A stretch of 64,000 bases of DNA from Methylobacterium nodulans ORS 2060 (GTDB lineage Bacteria > Pseudomonadota > Alphaproteobacteria > Rhizobiales > Beijerinckiaceae), in contig NC_011894.1 in assembly GCF_000022085.1 (NCBI RefSeq), forward strand, positions 6,508,501 to 6,572,500, in the 5' to 3' direction. This document shows, piece by piece, positions 41,406 through 50,206 of the stretch. A program made the translations under genes and the position numbers. The stretch's first letter is position 1. Every line of letters starts with the position of its first letter. The notes below the pieces were generated by a model. That model was not told the DNA's origin, made no database searches, and saw only the letters and a program-made list of their open reading frames with translations.

Positions 41406-42989
41406 ATGACGAGCGTGGTTCTTCCCCTGCACGGCCTTGGCCAGCCACGGCCCGATGTCGCGACTGTCTCGGCCATCTTCAATCACACGGTCATCACCGC
41501 ACCGGATACGGTGGCACTCCGTCATCTTGGGAGCTCCATCACCTACCAGGAGGAGAGGCGGGCCGTGCAGGCGCTGGCCCGGCGCCTCGTGGCAGCCGCG
41601 GATCGCGGCGACGTCGTCGCGCTAGTCCTGCCCAACTCCATCGAGTTCTGCATTGCCTACTTCGCGACCCTGAAGGCGCTGGTCGTCCCGGCGCTGCTCA
41701 ACCCCCTCTACCCCAGGGCCCAGCTCGAGCCGCTGTTGCGAGACGTAGCACCGCGCGCGGTGGTCTGCTCGCCTCAGACGCGGGATCTGGTCCTGGAAAT
41801 TGGCGAACGACTCGACATCCCGACGGTTATCTCGCTCGGGGACGAGGTCACGGTTGCAGCTTTGGCAGCCGAACCTGAGGTGCCGCTCGACCGCCCTGAA
41901 GCGAAGCCTGACGCGGTCGCGGCCCTGCTGTTCACGGGAGGAACAACCGGCCTCTCCAAGGCGGTGGAGCACACCCACGAGCGGCTCGTGATCGCGACGC
42001 GCTGCACGGAATACATGTGGCCGACCCGCATACAGGGCGAGGTGTTCCTCCCGATCGCGCCCTTCACGCACATCTACGGCTTCCTTGGAGGCGTGCTCGC
42101 TCCGGTCTCGGCTCGCGCTGAGACCGTCATCCCAGACCGCTTCCAGCCGGAGCACGTGATCGAGCTCATGACCTGCCACCGGGTGACGGTGTTCGGCGGC
42201 GGACCGCCGGCGATCTACGCCGGGCTGCTCGCCGCCAAAAACCTCGTCGGGGCTGACCTGTCCGCCCTGCGCGTGTGCCCGGCCGGCGGCGCACCTATGC
42301 CAGTTGAGCTTCTAGAGCGCTGGCGCCGGGCGACCGGGGTCGAAATTCACGAGGGCTACGGCATGACCGAGATGGCGCCGATCAGTGGCACCACGGACCT
42401 TTCAGGGATCCGGCCGGGCTCGGTCGGCAAGACAATCCCCTGCAACACGATCCAGATCGTGGATCTTGAGACCGGTACCCGCGTGTTGGCGCCGGGCGAG
42501 CGTGGCGAGGTGAGGGTGCAGGGCCCGCACATGATGACCGGCTACCGCAACCGTCCGGACGAGACCGCCCAAACCCTGCGCGACGGCTTCATCCACACCG
42601 GCGACATTGGCCACCTCGACCCGGACGGCTTCCTGTTCATCACCGACCGCAAGAAGGACGTGGTGCTCGTGAAGGGCTTCAACGTTTTCCCACGCGAGGT
42701 CGAGGAGGTGATCCACACCCATCCGAAGGTCGGCGGCGTCGGCGTGGTCGGCGCGCCGGACGCGCGCACCGCGGGCGAGCGCCTGATCGCATTCGTGGCG
42801 CCCCTGGCGGGCGAAACCTTAACTGAGGCGGAGATCGCCCGGCACTGCGCCGAGCATCTGGTCGGCTACAAGTGTCCGGCCGAGGTCAGAATTGTCGACG
42901 TCCTGCCGATGACGGGCACTCAAAAGCTCGACCGCATCGCGCTCCGCCGCGAGGCGCGCGAAGACCGCGAAGAAAAAGGCCAGGTTTGA
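41406..42989 (+). CDS. Acyl-CoA synthetase (AMP-forming)
   Basis: A 527-residue ANL-superfamily ligase that activates a carboxylic acid with ATP and CoA. It shows the P-loop LLFTGGTTGLSKAVEHTH, the A5 motif EGYGMTEMAPISGT, the hinge region FIHTGDIGHLDPDGFLFITD with RKKD, GFNVFPREVEEVIHTHP and the C-terminal lysine in TGTQKLDRIAL. Substrate preference cannot be read safely; it fits medium-chain or carnitine/crotonobetaine-type ligases. It lies 30 bases after the dehydrogenase gene in the same operon. Confidence 0.87.
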   Translation: MTSVVLPLHGLGQPRPDVATVSAIFNHTVITAPDTVALRHLGSSITYQEERRAVQALARRLVAAADRGDVVALVLPNSIEFCIAYFATLKALVVPALLNPLYPRAQLEPLLRDVAPRAVVCSPQTRDLVLEIGERLDIPTVISLGDEVTVAALAAEPEVPLDRPEAKPDAVAALLFTGGTTGLSKAVEHTHERLVIATRCTEYMWPTRIQGEVFLPIAPFTHIYGFLGGVLAPVSARAETVIPDRFQPEHVIELMTCHRVTVFGGGPPAIYAGLLAAKNLVGADLSALRVCPAGGAPMPVELLERWRRATGVEIHEGYGMTEMAPISGTTDLSGIRPGSVGKTIPCNTIQIVDLETGTRVLAPGERGEVRVQGPHMMTGYRNRPDETAQTLRDGFIHTGDIGHLDPDGFLFITDRKKDVVLVKGFNVFPREVEEVIHTHPKVGGVGVVGAPDARTAGERLIAFVAPLAGETLTEAEIARHCAEHLVGYKCPAEVRIVDVLPMTGTQKLDRIALRREAREDREEKGQV

Positions 42990-43054
42990 CGCCAGGGCCT
43001 GGCCGCCAAGCATCAGCGACGCTGCTCCACCAAACCACATTCAGGGAGGAGATC

Positions 43055-43954
43055 ATGGTGAGTGAAGGCAAGGTGATCGTGACGGTGGCGCCGACCGGCG
43101 GCATGGCGTCGAAGGCGCAGAACCCGAACCTGCCCACCCAGCCCGAGGAGATTGCGGAGAGCGTGCACAAGTCCTGGAAGGAGGGGGCTGCCATTGCGGC
43201 CCTGCACGCCCGCCGGCCCGACGACGAGGCCACCTGCAACGCCGACATCTACCGCGACATCAACGCCCGCATCCGTGAGCGCTGCGACATCATCATTAAC
43301 AACTCCACCGGCGGCGGCTCCTCCGGCGACATGCTGGTGCCGCGCCCGGACGGGCTGTTCGAGTCGAGCTTCGAGGAGCGGCTGAAAGGCTGCGAAGCCG
43401 GGGCCGAGATGGCGACGTTCGATGGCATGACCTTCGCGGACGTGCATGGAGGGCGCGAGATCGTGGTGATCACCACGCCCTCGCGCTGCGAGGCCCTGGC
43501 CAAGCGCATGCAGGAGAGAGGCATCAAGCCGGAATGGGAGGTGTTCGGCCCGCAGCACATCCTCCAAGACGTGACGCGGCTGATTCAGAAAGGTTACGAC
43601 AAGCCGCCCTACTACATCAACATGGTGCTCGGCGCCGACCGCGGCTTCCAAGGGGCGATGCCGTATAGCCACGATATCCTGGCAGCGATGATCCGCCTCC
43701 TGCCGCCGCAGTCGATCTTCTGCGTGTCGGCGATCGGGCCGGCGCAGCTGCCCGCCACCACGCAGGCCATCCTCTTGGGCGGCCACGTCCGGGTGGGGCT
43801 CGAGGACAACAACTACTACAGCCGTGGCACGCTCGCCACCAACGAGCAGCTTGTCGCCCGCACAGTGCGGATCATCAAGGAGCTCGACCGCGAGGTCGCC
43901 TCGTCGGCCGAGGCGCGCGAGATCCTCGGGCTGCCCACCGTCCCACGCGCCTGA
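43055..43954 (+). CDS. Beta-keto acid cleavage enzyme (BKACE) family
   Basis: A 299-residue TIM-barrel metalloenzyme of the former DUF849 family. These enzymes cleave a beta-keto acid with acetyl-CoA to acetoacetate and a CoA ester, for example 3-dehydrocarnitine to betainyl-CoA. Visible features are ITVAPTGG-like VIVTVAPTGGMASK, CDIIINNSTGGGSSGDMLV and EWEVFGPQHILQDVTRLIQK, which includes the late Glu region. The metal-site motif is unusual: instead of HLHAR there is ALHARRPDDEATC, so one of the two zinc histidines is replaced by Ala. AGGGAGG precedes ATG 43055. Confidence 0.83.
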   Translation: MVSEGKVIVTVAPTGGMASKAQNPNLPTQPEEIAESVHKSWKEGAAIAALHARRPDDEATCNADIYRDINARIRERCDIIINNSTGGGSSGDMLVPRPDGLFESSFEERLKGCEAGAEMATFDGMTFADVHGGREIVVITTPSRCEALAKRMQERGIKPEWEVFGPQHILQDVTRLIQKGYDKPPYYINMVLGADRGFQGAMPYSHDILAAMIRLLPPQSIFCVSAIGPAQLPATTQAILLGGHVRVGLEDNNYYSRGTLATNEQLVARTVRIIKELDREVASSAEAREILGLPTVPRA

Positions 43955-44025
43955 GTGGCACCGGCCATAGCCTTGCGCCCGGAGGGCGCCTGTTTGGCGC
44001 GCCAAGCCGGATACGGGAGGAAGTC

Positions 44026-44589
44026 ATGCAGTTCTTCAGGAAGGCCGGTCTGGCCGCCGTGATGGTCCTCGGGGTGGCCGGAGCGCCCCGTGCTGCATCG
44101 GCAACCGACACCGGCGGCTTCGAGCCCCCGAAGCCTCAGCTCGAATACATGGCCCGCTTCACGGTCGACCTGGAAGCGCCCGTCTGGGAGCTGGGCAAAA
44201 CGAGCGATCTCGGCGCCCGGCGCATCATCCCGATCACCGGGGGAACGTTCTCGGGGCCGCTGCTCAACGGCGAGATCCTGAACAATGGCGCCGATTGGCA
44301 GGTCGTCACGGCCGACGGCCTGGCGATCATCGACACGCGCTGCCTTTTGAAAGCCAACGACGGCTCGCTCATCTACCTTCAGACCAAGGGCTACCGCTAC
44401 GGCCCTTCGGAGGTGCTGGCAGAGGTGGCCAAGGGCAACCCGGTCGACCCGAACAAGTACAGCTTCCGCCTCACCATGACCTTCAAGACGGCCTCGCAGA
44501 AGTACAGCTGGCTCAATCGAGCGATCGGCGTTGGCTACGCCATGCGCCTCGGCAAGGCCGTCGTCTATGACGCATACCTGGTCAAGTGA
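44026..44589 (+). CDS. Exported DUF3237 protein
   Basis: A 187-residue protein with a signal peptide (LAAVMVLGVAGAPRAASA) and a DUF3237 beta-barrel-like domain: QLEYMARFTVDLEAPVWELG, RRIIPITGGTFSGPLLNGEI, DWQVVTADGLAIIDTRCLLK and YSWLNRAIGVGYAMRLGKAV. DUF3237 proteins often accompany catabolic operons for aromatic or hydroxy acids; their exact role is not established. The export signal places this one in the periplasm, next to the substrate-binding protein encoded downstream, so it may bind or process the substrate before uptake. Confidence 0.8.
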   Translation: MQFFRKAGLAAVMVLGVAGAPRAASATDTGGFEPPKPQLEYMARFTVDLEAPVWELGKTSDLGARRIIPITGGTFSGPLLNGEILNNGADWQVVTADGLAIIDTRCLLKANDGSLIYLQTKGYRYGPSEVLAEVAKGNPVDPNKYSFRLTMTFKTASQKYSWLNRAIGVGYAMRLGKAVVYDAYLVK

Positions 44590-44696
44590 CCTCCCGCAGC
44601 CGGGGCTCATCAAGGCCGAGAAGGAATCCCGGAGTGAAGTCATGTCGTTGCATAGAGGCTATCGTGAAACACGATCATAAAAAGTGGCGACCTGCA

Positions 44697-45905
44697 ATGA
44701 AGAGAAAAGCCGTTTTGATCTTGGCTCTGGCGGGCACGTTGCTCCCCGGCCTCGCGTCAGCCCAGGATAAATCGATCAGGATCGGTGTGCTGAACGACCA
44801 GTCCGGTCCCTATGCGGACTTCCAGGGCATCGGCTCGGTGATCGCGGCGCAGATGGCCGTCGAGGATTACGGCGGCACGGTCGCCGGCCGGAAGATCGAC
44901 GTGGTTTCCGCCGACCATCAGAACAAGACAGATGTCGGCGCCAACATTGCGAGAGCCTGGATCGATCGCGACGGGGTCGACCTCATCGTCGATGTTCCGA
45001 ACTCGGCCGTTGCGCTTGCGGTCAGCAATATCGCTCGCGAGAAGAACAAGGTCCTGATCGGATCAGGGGCGGGCAGCGCGGAACTGACCGGACGCCAATG
45101 CTCTCCGAATACGGTTCATTGGACTTACGACACCTGGTCCCTCGGTCACTCGATCGCCCATGCGGTGGTTCAGCGCGGAGGCAAGAATTGGTTCTTCCTC
45201 ACGGCTGATTACGCCTTCGGGCACGACCTCGAGCGGCAAGCCAGCGAACAGGTGCAGAAGGACGGGGGCACGGTGCTCGGCACGGCCCGCCACCCGGTCG
45301 GAACCCCGGATTTCTCGTCGTTCCTGCTGCGCGCCCAGAGCTCGGGCGCGCAGGTGCTGGGCTTGGCTAATGCCGGTGCGGATGAGACGACCGCGATCAA
45401 GCAGGCCGTGGAATTTGGGCTTACGCAGCAGATGAGCCTGGTCGGGCTTGTCTTCGACCTGAACAACGTCCCGGCGCTTGGTATGCAGACGGCTCAGGGC
45501 ATCCTGACCGTCAACGCCTGGTATTGGGACCTGAGTGATCCGTCGCGGGAGTTCGCCAAACGGTTTGCGGCTCGTCATCCGAAGCGCGACATGCCGAACC
45601 ACCATCAGGCAGGCGTTTACGCGGGGGTGCTTCACTACCTGAAGGCGGTCGACAAGGCCGGCAGCGCCGAGAACGGCAAGGCCGTTGTCAGTGCCATGAA
45701 GGCCTTGCCCACCGACGATCCGCTGTTCGGGAAGGGTAGCGTGCGGCAGGACGGGAGGGCGATCCACCCCATGTACCTGCTTCAGGTGAAGACGCCCGAA
45801 CAGTCGAAGAGCACCTGGGACGTGTTCAACGTGCTAACGACCATTCCGGGCGAGGATGCATTCCGGCCGCTAGAGGCGGGCGGGTGCCCTCTGGTGCAGA
45901 AATGA
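44697..45905 (+). CDS. ABC-transporter substrate-binding protein (branched-chain type)
   Basis: A 402-residue periplasmic binding protein of the Peripla_BP_6/LivK family. It has a signal peptide (AVLILALAGTLLPGLASA), then SIRIGVLNDQSGPYADFQGI, the first lobe. Later motifs are WFFLTADYAFGHDLERQASE and HHQAGVYAGVLHYLKAVDKA. It likely captures the operon's organic acid substrate for an ABC importer. No permease or ATPase gene is present in this operon, so the partner must be encoded elsewhere or the protein serves a shared importer. The start is ATG 44697, chosen because it gives the signal peptide. Confidence 0.86.
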   Translation: MKRKAVLILALAGTLLPGLASAQDKSIRIGVLNDQSGPYADFQGIGSVIAAQMAVEDYGGTVAGRKIDVVSADHQNKTDVGANIARAWIDRDGVDLIVDVPNSAVALAVSNIAREKNKVLIGSGAGSAELTGRQCSPNTVHWTYDTWSLGHSIAHAVVQRGGKNWFFLTADYAFGHDLERQASEQVQKDGGTVLGTARHPVGTPDFSSFLLRAQSSGAQVLGLANAGADETTAIKQAVEFGLTQQMSLVGLVFDLNNVPALGMQTAQGILTVNAWYWDLSDPSREFAKRFAARHPKRDMPNHHQAGVYAGVLHYLKAVDKAGSAENGKAVVSAMKALPTDDPLFGKGSVRQDGRAIHPMYLLQVKTPEQSKSTWDVFNVLTTIPGEDAFRPLEAGGCPLVQK

Positions 45906-45980
45906 GCGCGCGGAGCCCCGCCGTCATACGAGGCCGGGCCGCTCAGGCCTTGCCACTACTCCGTTCCAGGAGAACAGGCG

Positions 45981-46436
45981 ATGAAAACGTTCAGCTACGA
46001 GCGGCGTCTCCACTGGAGCGAGTGTGACCCGGCCGGCATCATCTTCTTTCCGCACTACGCGCGCTGGATGGTTGAGGGCCTGAATTTCCTGTTCCTCTCG
46101 ATCGGGGTCGACCCTAACGGCCGCATCGACAAGGAGACAGTCGCGGGAATCCCCTCGGTCGGGTTCTCGATCAGCTTTCACCAGCCGCCGCGCCTGCACG
46201 AGATAGTCACGCATGAGATCACGATCGAGAAGATAGGCCGGAGTTCGCTGACCGTGAACCATCGGTTCCTGCGAGAGGACATCTGCCTTGCGGAGGCCAA
46301 AGAGACCCGCGTGTGGGCCGCGCACTCGCTCGCAGACGCGGGCGTCAAGTCGGTACCCATCCCGGACGAGGTGCGAAGACAGTTGGAAGACGGCGGCGAG
46401 CAAGCCCCACCGGTCGGGAGCAAGAGGCTGTTATGA
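45981..46436 (+). CDS. Acyl-CoA thioesterase (4HBT hot-dog fold)
   Basis: A 151-residue hot-dog-fold thioesterase with the family active-site segment RLHWSECDPAGIIFFPHYAR, the Asp being catalytic, and RRSSLTVNHRF-like GRSSLTVNHRFLRED. It would hydrolyse the CoA ester released by the BKACE step; in carnitine degradation this is betainyl-CoA thioesterase, often fused to the dehydrogenase but here a separate gene. Last gene of the operon, 75 bases after the binding-protein gene, with a ribosome site (CAGGAG) before the ATG. Confidence 0.84.
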   Translation: MKTFSYERRLHWSECDPAGIIFFPHYARWMVEGLNFLFLSIGVDPNGRIDKETVAGIPSVGFSISFHQPPRLHEIVTHEITIEKIGRSSLTVNHRFLREDICLAEAKETRVWAAHSLADAGVKSVPIPDEVRRQLEDGGEQAPPVGSKRLL

Positions 46437-46646
46437 GTCCCGGCAGCCCATAAGCACTTTGCCGACCGGGGCGACGAGCTTCGTAGAGCTTTGGTGGGAC
46501 CAACTGAGACTACGTTTGACAGCCATGGTTCGCTAGAGCTGATGCTTTGAGATATGTCCTAATCTCACTGACCGGATGTCGTCCATTATCTCCGAACTCC
46601 CTCTCCGTGCAGGCCTGGGCCGTGGCGGTAGGGGCCAAGACGGCGC

Positions 46647-46895
46647 GTGCGGCGACGCGACCGCGAGGCGGTGGCGCAGGGTCTGTGCGAGTTCATCCTG
46701 CCCCTCATCCAGATCCGCAATCGTCGGAAGGGCTACGCTGTGTCGATCATCAAGGCCGGCATGCGGGTGATCGGCCGAGACTCCGGTCCGGTGCGCAGCC
46801 CGTTGGCGGACTTGACGGCGGGCGAGCAAGCAGAGCTCGCCGCGTTGGTGGACCGTATCTCGGCGACCGGCGCCCAGCTCGCAGCTGCAGAGTGA
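46647..46895 (+). pseudogene. 5-dehydro-4-deoxyglucarate dehydratase, C-terminal fragment
   Basis: The frame encodes [20 protein letters not shown] and [20 protein letters not shown], characteristic of the end of KdgD-type dehydratases of the DHDPS family. The N-terminal barrel with the catalytic Lys is missing. About 80 of 300 residues remain. Confidence 0.62.
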
Positions 46896-47610
46896 CCTGT
46901 CGGGGCGGCCTCATCGCAGGTCGCCTCTCACGCGTACATCATGCCAATCCTATCCAGATGATGGATTTGCCAGAACATGAACCGAGGCAAGAGGAACAGA
47001 TGGACCTTTGACTCCGGGCTCTGCCCGTCTTGGTCGGCCAGTGCGGGTCTCCAAACTAATACCGGACTGAGGAAACACGGGACTATCTTCCGCTCGACTT
47101 ACGATATATCATGCTGCTCAGTCGCAGAAAGTGATCCTAACTCAGAGATAAACCGGAGTTTCAACGAGGCGGCAGCTTCTAGACACGCTTAAGACCGGGT
47201 TGGGGGCACGACGCACCTTAAGGTCTCGCTCAAGACCATATCGAGACGGAGCAACCGGCTTGCGAGGGGCACACACGTCCGAGTTGTCGCCCTAAACGAC
47301 CGGGATCAGGCGATTGGGGCCGGGCATACCGATCGGGCAGGGCGGCTCCAGGACACGAGGCCTTCGGGGAGGCGCCGGTCCGCAGAGTCGGGCGGGACGG
47401 GTCGGGGTCCCCGTCCAGTCCCGCTGGGGCTGCAGGGCGTCATCAGGTGTCTTGGATTGCACCTTCCCCCGCCGGTTGATGTCCATCCTCGGAACTGGCG
47501 GGGTGGAGGGTTGATCGTCGAGACAACGGCCCGATGTTTGTAGAAAACTATATAGTTGTCCCGTGTCTGCGTGCGCGTGATTGGTCCCCCTCGCCGCCCC
47601 CCTCGCGCGG
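46896..47610. other. Long gene-free stretch
   Basis: More than 700 bases without a convincing gene. Frames on both strands lack ribosome sites and recognisable motifs. Some parts are AT-richer (47040-47170), as in old insertion debris. Confidence 0.4.
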
Positions 47611-47734
47611 GTGGTCGAACAGCCAGACCGAGGGCCAGATCATCCGGCTGAAGCTGATGAAGCGGCGGATGTTCGGCCACCACGCTGTCGAGAGGACCGC
47701 CGTGCGTACATCTCCAAGGTCCAGTGGAGACTAG
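47611..47734 (+). pseudogene. ISL3-family transposase, C-terminal fragment
   Basis: The frame encodes WSNSQTEGQIIRLKLMKRRM and FGHHAVE, like the conserved end of ISL3-type transposases (TEGQI-x-RLK-x-x-KR-x-MYG). Only about 40 residues remain. Confidence 0.55.
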
Positions 47735-48740
47735 GCTAACAACCCAGAGGGTGACACGATGCCCAAAGACACAGATTACTCTCGCGAAGTGTCCCGCCCG
47801 GCGGTTGCACGCGCTTGGGACGTGGTTCTGCGTTGGCTGCGGGTCTTGTGGGTCTGCAGGGTAAGCGCCGTAAGCGCGGGACTGGGCATCGCCCTCTTCA
47901 CGCTCGCCAGCCCAGCACGTGACCTGTTCATGGAGATCCAGGCCTACTGGCTCTACTGGACCGCGTTCTTCGCCGTGGTTCTGGCCTGGTCCCTGATCGT
48001 CCATTATGCGGCGCGAAAGGTTCTTGAGCAGCAGGCCTGGGCGGCGCCCGGAGAGGTCATGCTGCCCGGAGATCCCAGGCTCGCGAAGTTGATAGAACGG
48101 TACCGCTTGCCCGCCGCCTGGGTGCCGCGCATCCTCGGACTGCTATGCATCTACGCGGTGTGGCTGGGCATCACGGGCGCGGCGCAGGACCTCGCGGCCG
48201 CCCGGCGGGCGCTTGATCTTCCGGATCCGAGGCGGCTCCTCTGGTTCCTGGTCGCCGCGACCGCGGCCTACGTGGCCTACGTGGTCGTCCGCAGACGGCT
48301 TGTCGATCCGGCGTCTCGTAGTGAGCCATTGGGGGACTACCTCCACGACCTGGTAACCGGCGGGGGCGGAAGCCTGCTCATTGAGCCGAACCCGTTCTGG
48401 TTCTTCGACCTCGCCACCCGGACGGGACGTCAAGCCCGCCGACGCGGGCCGAGCGTGAGGTGGGATGTCATCGCGGTCGTCCTCCTGCTCTCGCTCGCCG
48501 TCGTCTGGGTCATCGCCGTCATCTGGCCGTGGCTGGTCGAAATCGTGACGCCCCGCGCCCTCTTCGTAATCCTGATGCTCGGCCTGCCGGTCTCGCTCCT
48601 AGCCTTCCTCTCGGTGCTGTCGCACTACCTGCGTGTGCCCCTGATCGCCGGTTTGATCCTGCTCCTTTCGGTCTTGACCGGCTTGGTGCCCACCTTCCAC
48701 GATCTGCGGCAGGTCGAAGGGCGCAACGTGACACGTCTAG

Positions 48741-50206
48741 GAGCCCGTCCGAGTAACGGTTTGATGCGTTGGGACTAAGGTTGAGATCTGGGCGGATGGC
48801 TCCTGCGCCACAGGCTCAGCGCGCGGCCTGCGCCAGCTTCAGGAGGTTATGGGCGGTGCAGATCATCGCCCACTCGCCGCGGACCTGATCGAGCCCACGT
48901 AGCAGGAACTGTCGGAAGCCTCTGGCCTGCTTGATCTGCCCGAACACCGGCTCGACGACCTGCTTCCTGAGACGGTAACGGCTCCGGCGCCCAGCCCGCT
49001 TCAGGCGGACGGCCATCGCGCTCATCAGGGGCATCTTCGTCAGCCTCCGGCGACCTGCTGCATCCGCCTCGCCGTGACGGGCACGGCCCGGAGCGAGATA
49101 GGCTGTGATCCGTCGCTCCTGCAGCGCGGCCAGGTTCGCCTCGGTGGCAAAGCCGGCATCTCCGGAGACCTCCCGCGGCTTGCGCCCGAGATGGGTGCAG
49201 ACGCCGTCGACGAGCGGCACGAGAGCGCGCGAGTCGGCGGGGTTCGTCACGAGCCGATGCGCGACGATCACCTGATGGGCCGCATCAACCGCAATCTGGC
49301 CGTTGTAGCCCTGCACGAACCCGTCGCGCGTGGGCAGGATGCGGCTGTCCGGGTCGGTGAAGTTGCGCTGCGCCCGGTCGGGCGGACCGCCGTCCTCGCC
49401 CCGCAAGGGCCGACCTTGCCAGCGCATGCCCGACGAGGCCCCCGGCCCGTCCTCGTCCTCCGGATCGGGCGGATCGGCAGCCTCTGCCTCCAACGCGGCC
49501 TTGGCGGCGCGGATCGTCTCCAGCCGCCGCTGCTTGTCGGCCATCCAGGCCGGTGTCTCGTCGCCACGATGGTCGGTCCCATGAGCCCGATCCTCCGCCG
49601 CGTCGGCCTCGCGCGCTTGATCCAGCCAAGCCTCGACCTCGGCGGCCAGCGTCGACTCGGCCGCCTTCATCCGGCCGTAGCTCATCGCCTTGTGGCGCGA
49701 GGCGTTGGCCTTCAGCTTGGTGCCGTCCACCGCCACGTGGGCAAAGCCGACCAGCCCGGCCGCCCGGCACAGCCGCAGCACCTGCACGAACAGGTCCGAG
49801 AGCGCCGTCAGATGCCGCTTGCGGAAGTCAGCGATGGTGCGGAAGTCGGGCCGGTTCAGGCCGGTCACGGCCATGAAGTCAACCCGCTCCTCGCAGGCGC
49901 GGGCGAGCTGACGCGACGAGTACAGACCGCGGCTGTAGCCGTAGAGGAGCAGGGCCACCATCATGCCGGGATGGTAGGGCGGGTAGCCGCGCTCCTCGGT
50001 GTAGGTGTCGAGAATGGCTGAGAGGTCGAGCGCCTCGCGCACCGTATCGCGCACGAAGTGCGCCATGTGCCCGGGCGGCACGAACTCATGCAGCGAGGGT
50101 GGCAGCAGCCAGCCCTGATCGACGTCCCAGGAGCGAAACACCTTGGCCATGAGCCGAGTGAATCATCCCAAAGCGCCGCCGTCGAGGTACTTACTCGGAC
50201 GGGCTC
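48741..50206 (-). mobile_element. IS1182-type element 2, complete, with target duplication
   Basis: Perfect 16-base terminal inverted repeats GAGCCCGTCCGAGTAA mark both ends. The 4-base target CTAG is duplicated at 48737-48740 and 50207-50210. The reading frame of the host gene is restored by precise excision, so both borders are exact. Confidence 0.92.
48816..50150 (-). CDS. IS1182-family transposase
   Basis: A 444-residue DDE transposase: MAKVFRSWDVDQGWLLPPSL at the start, RPDFRTIADFRKRHLTALSD, VAVDGTKLKANASRHKAMSY with the first Asp, EVSGDAGFATEANLAALQER with the second and KQVVEPVFGQIKQARGFRQF with the Glu. All catalytic parts are present and the frame is uninterrupted. It is different from both other IS1182 elements in this window. 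Confidence 0.9.
   Translation of the reverse strand: MAKVFRSWDVDQGWLLPPSLHEFVPPGHMAHFVRDTVREALDLSAILDTYTEERGYPPYHPGMMVALLLYGYSRGLYSSRQLARACEERVDFMAVTGLNRPDFRTIADFRKRHLTALSDLFVQVLRLCRAAGLVGFAHVAVDGTKLKANASRHKAMSYGRMKAAESTLAAEVEAWLDQAREADAAEDRAHGTDHRGDETPAWMADKQRRLETIRAAKAALEAEAADPPDPEDEDGPGASSGMRWQGRPLRGEDGGPPDRAQRNFTDPDSRILPTRDGFVQGYNGQIAVDAAHQVIVAHRLVTNPADSRALVPLVDGVCTHLGRKPREVSGDAGFATEANLAALQERRITAYLAPGRARHGEADAAGRRRLTKMPLMSAMAVRLKRAGRRSRYRLRKQVVEPVFGQIKQARGFRQFLLRGLDQVRGEWAMICTAHNLLKLAQAAR

Noticed and set aside
47306..48004. A 232-codon minus-strand frame before the patatin-like gene
   Set aside because: It crosses the ISL3 fragment and the start of the real gene on the other strand and has no protein-like pattern.
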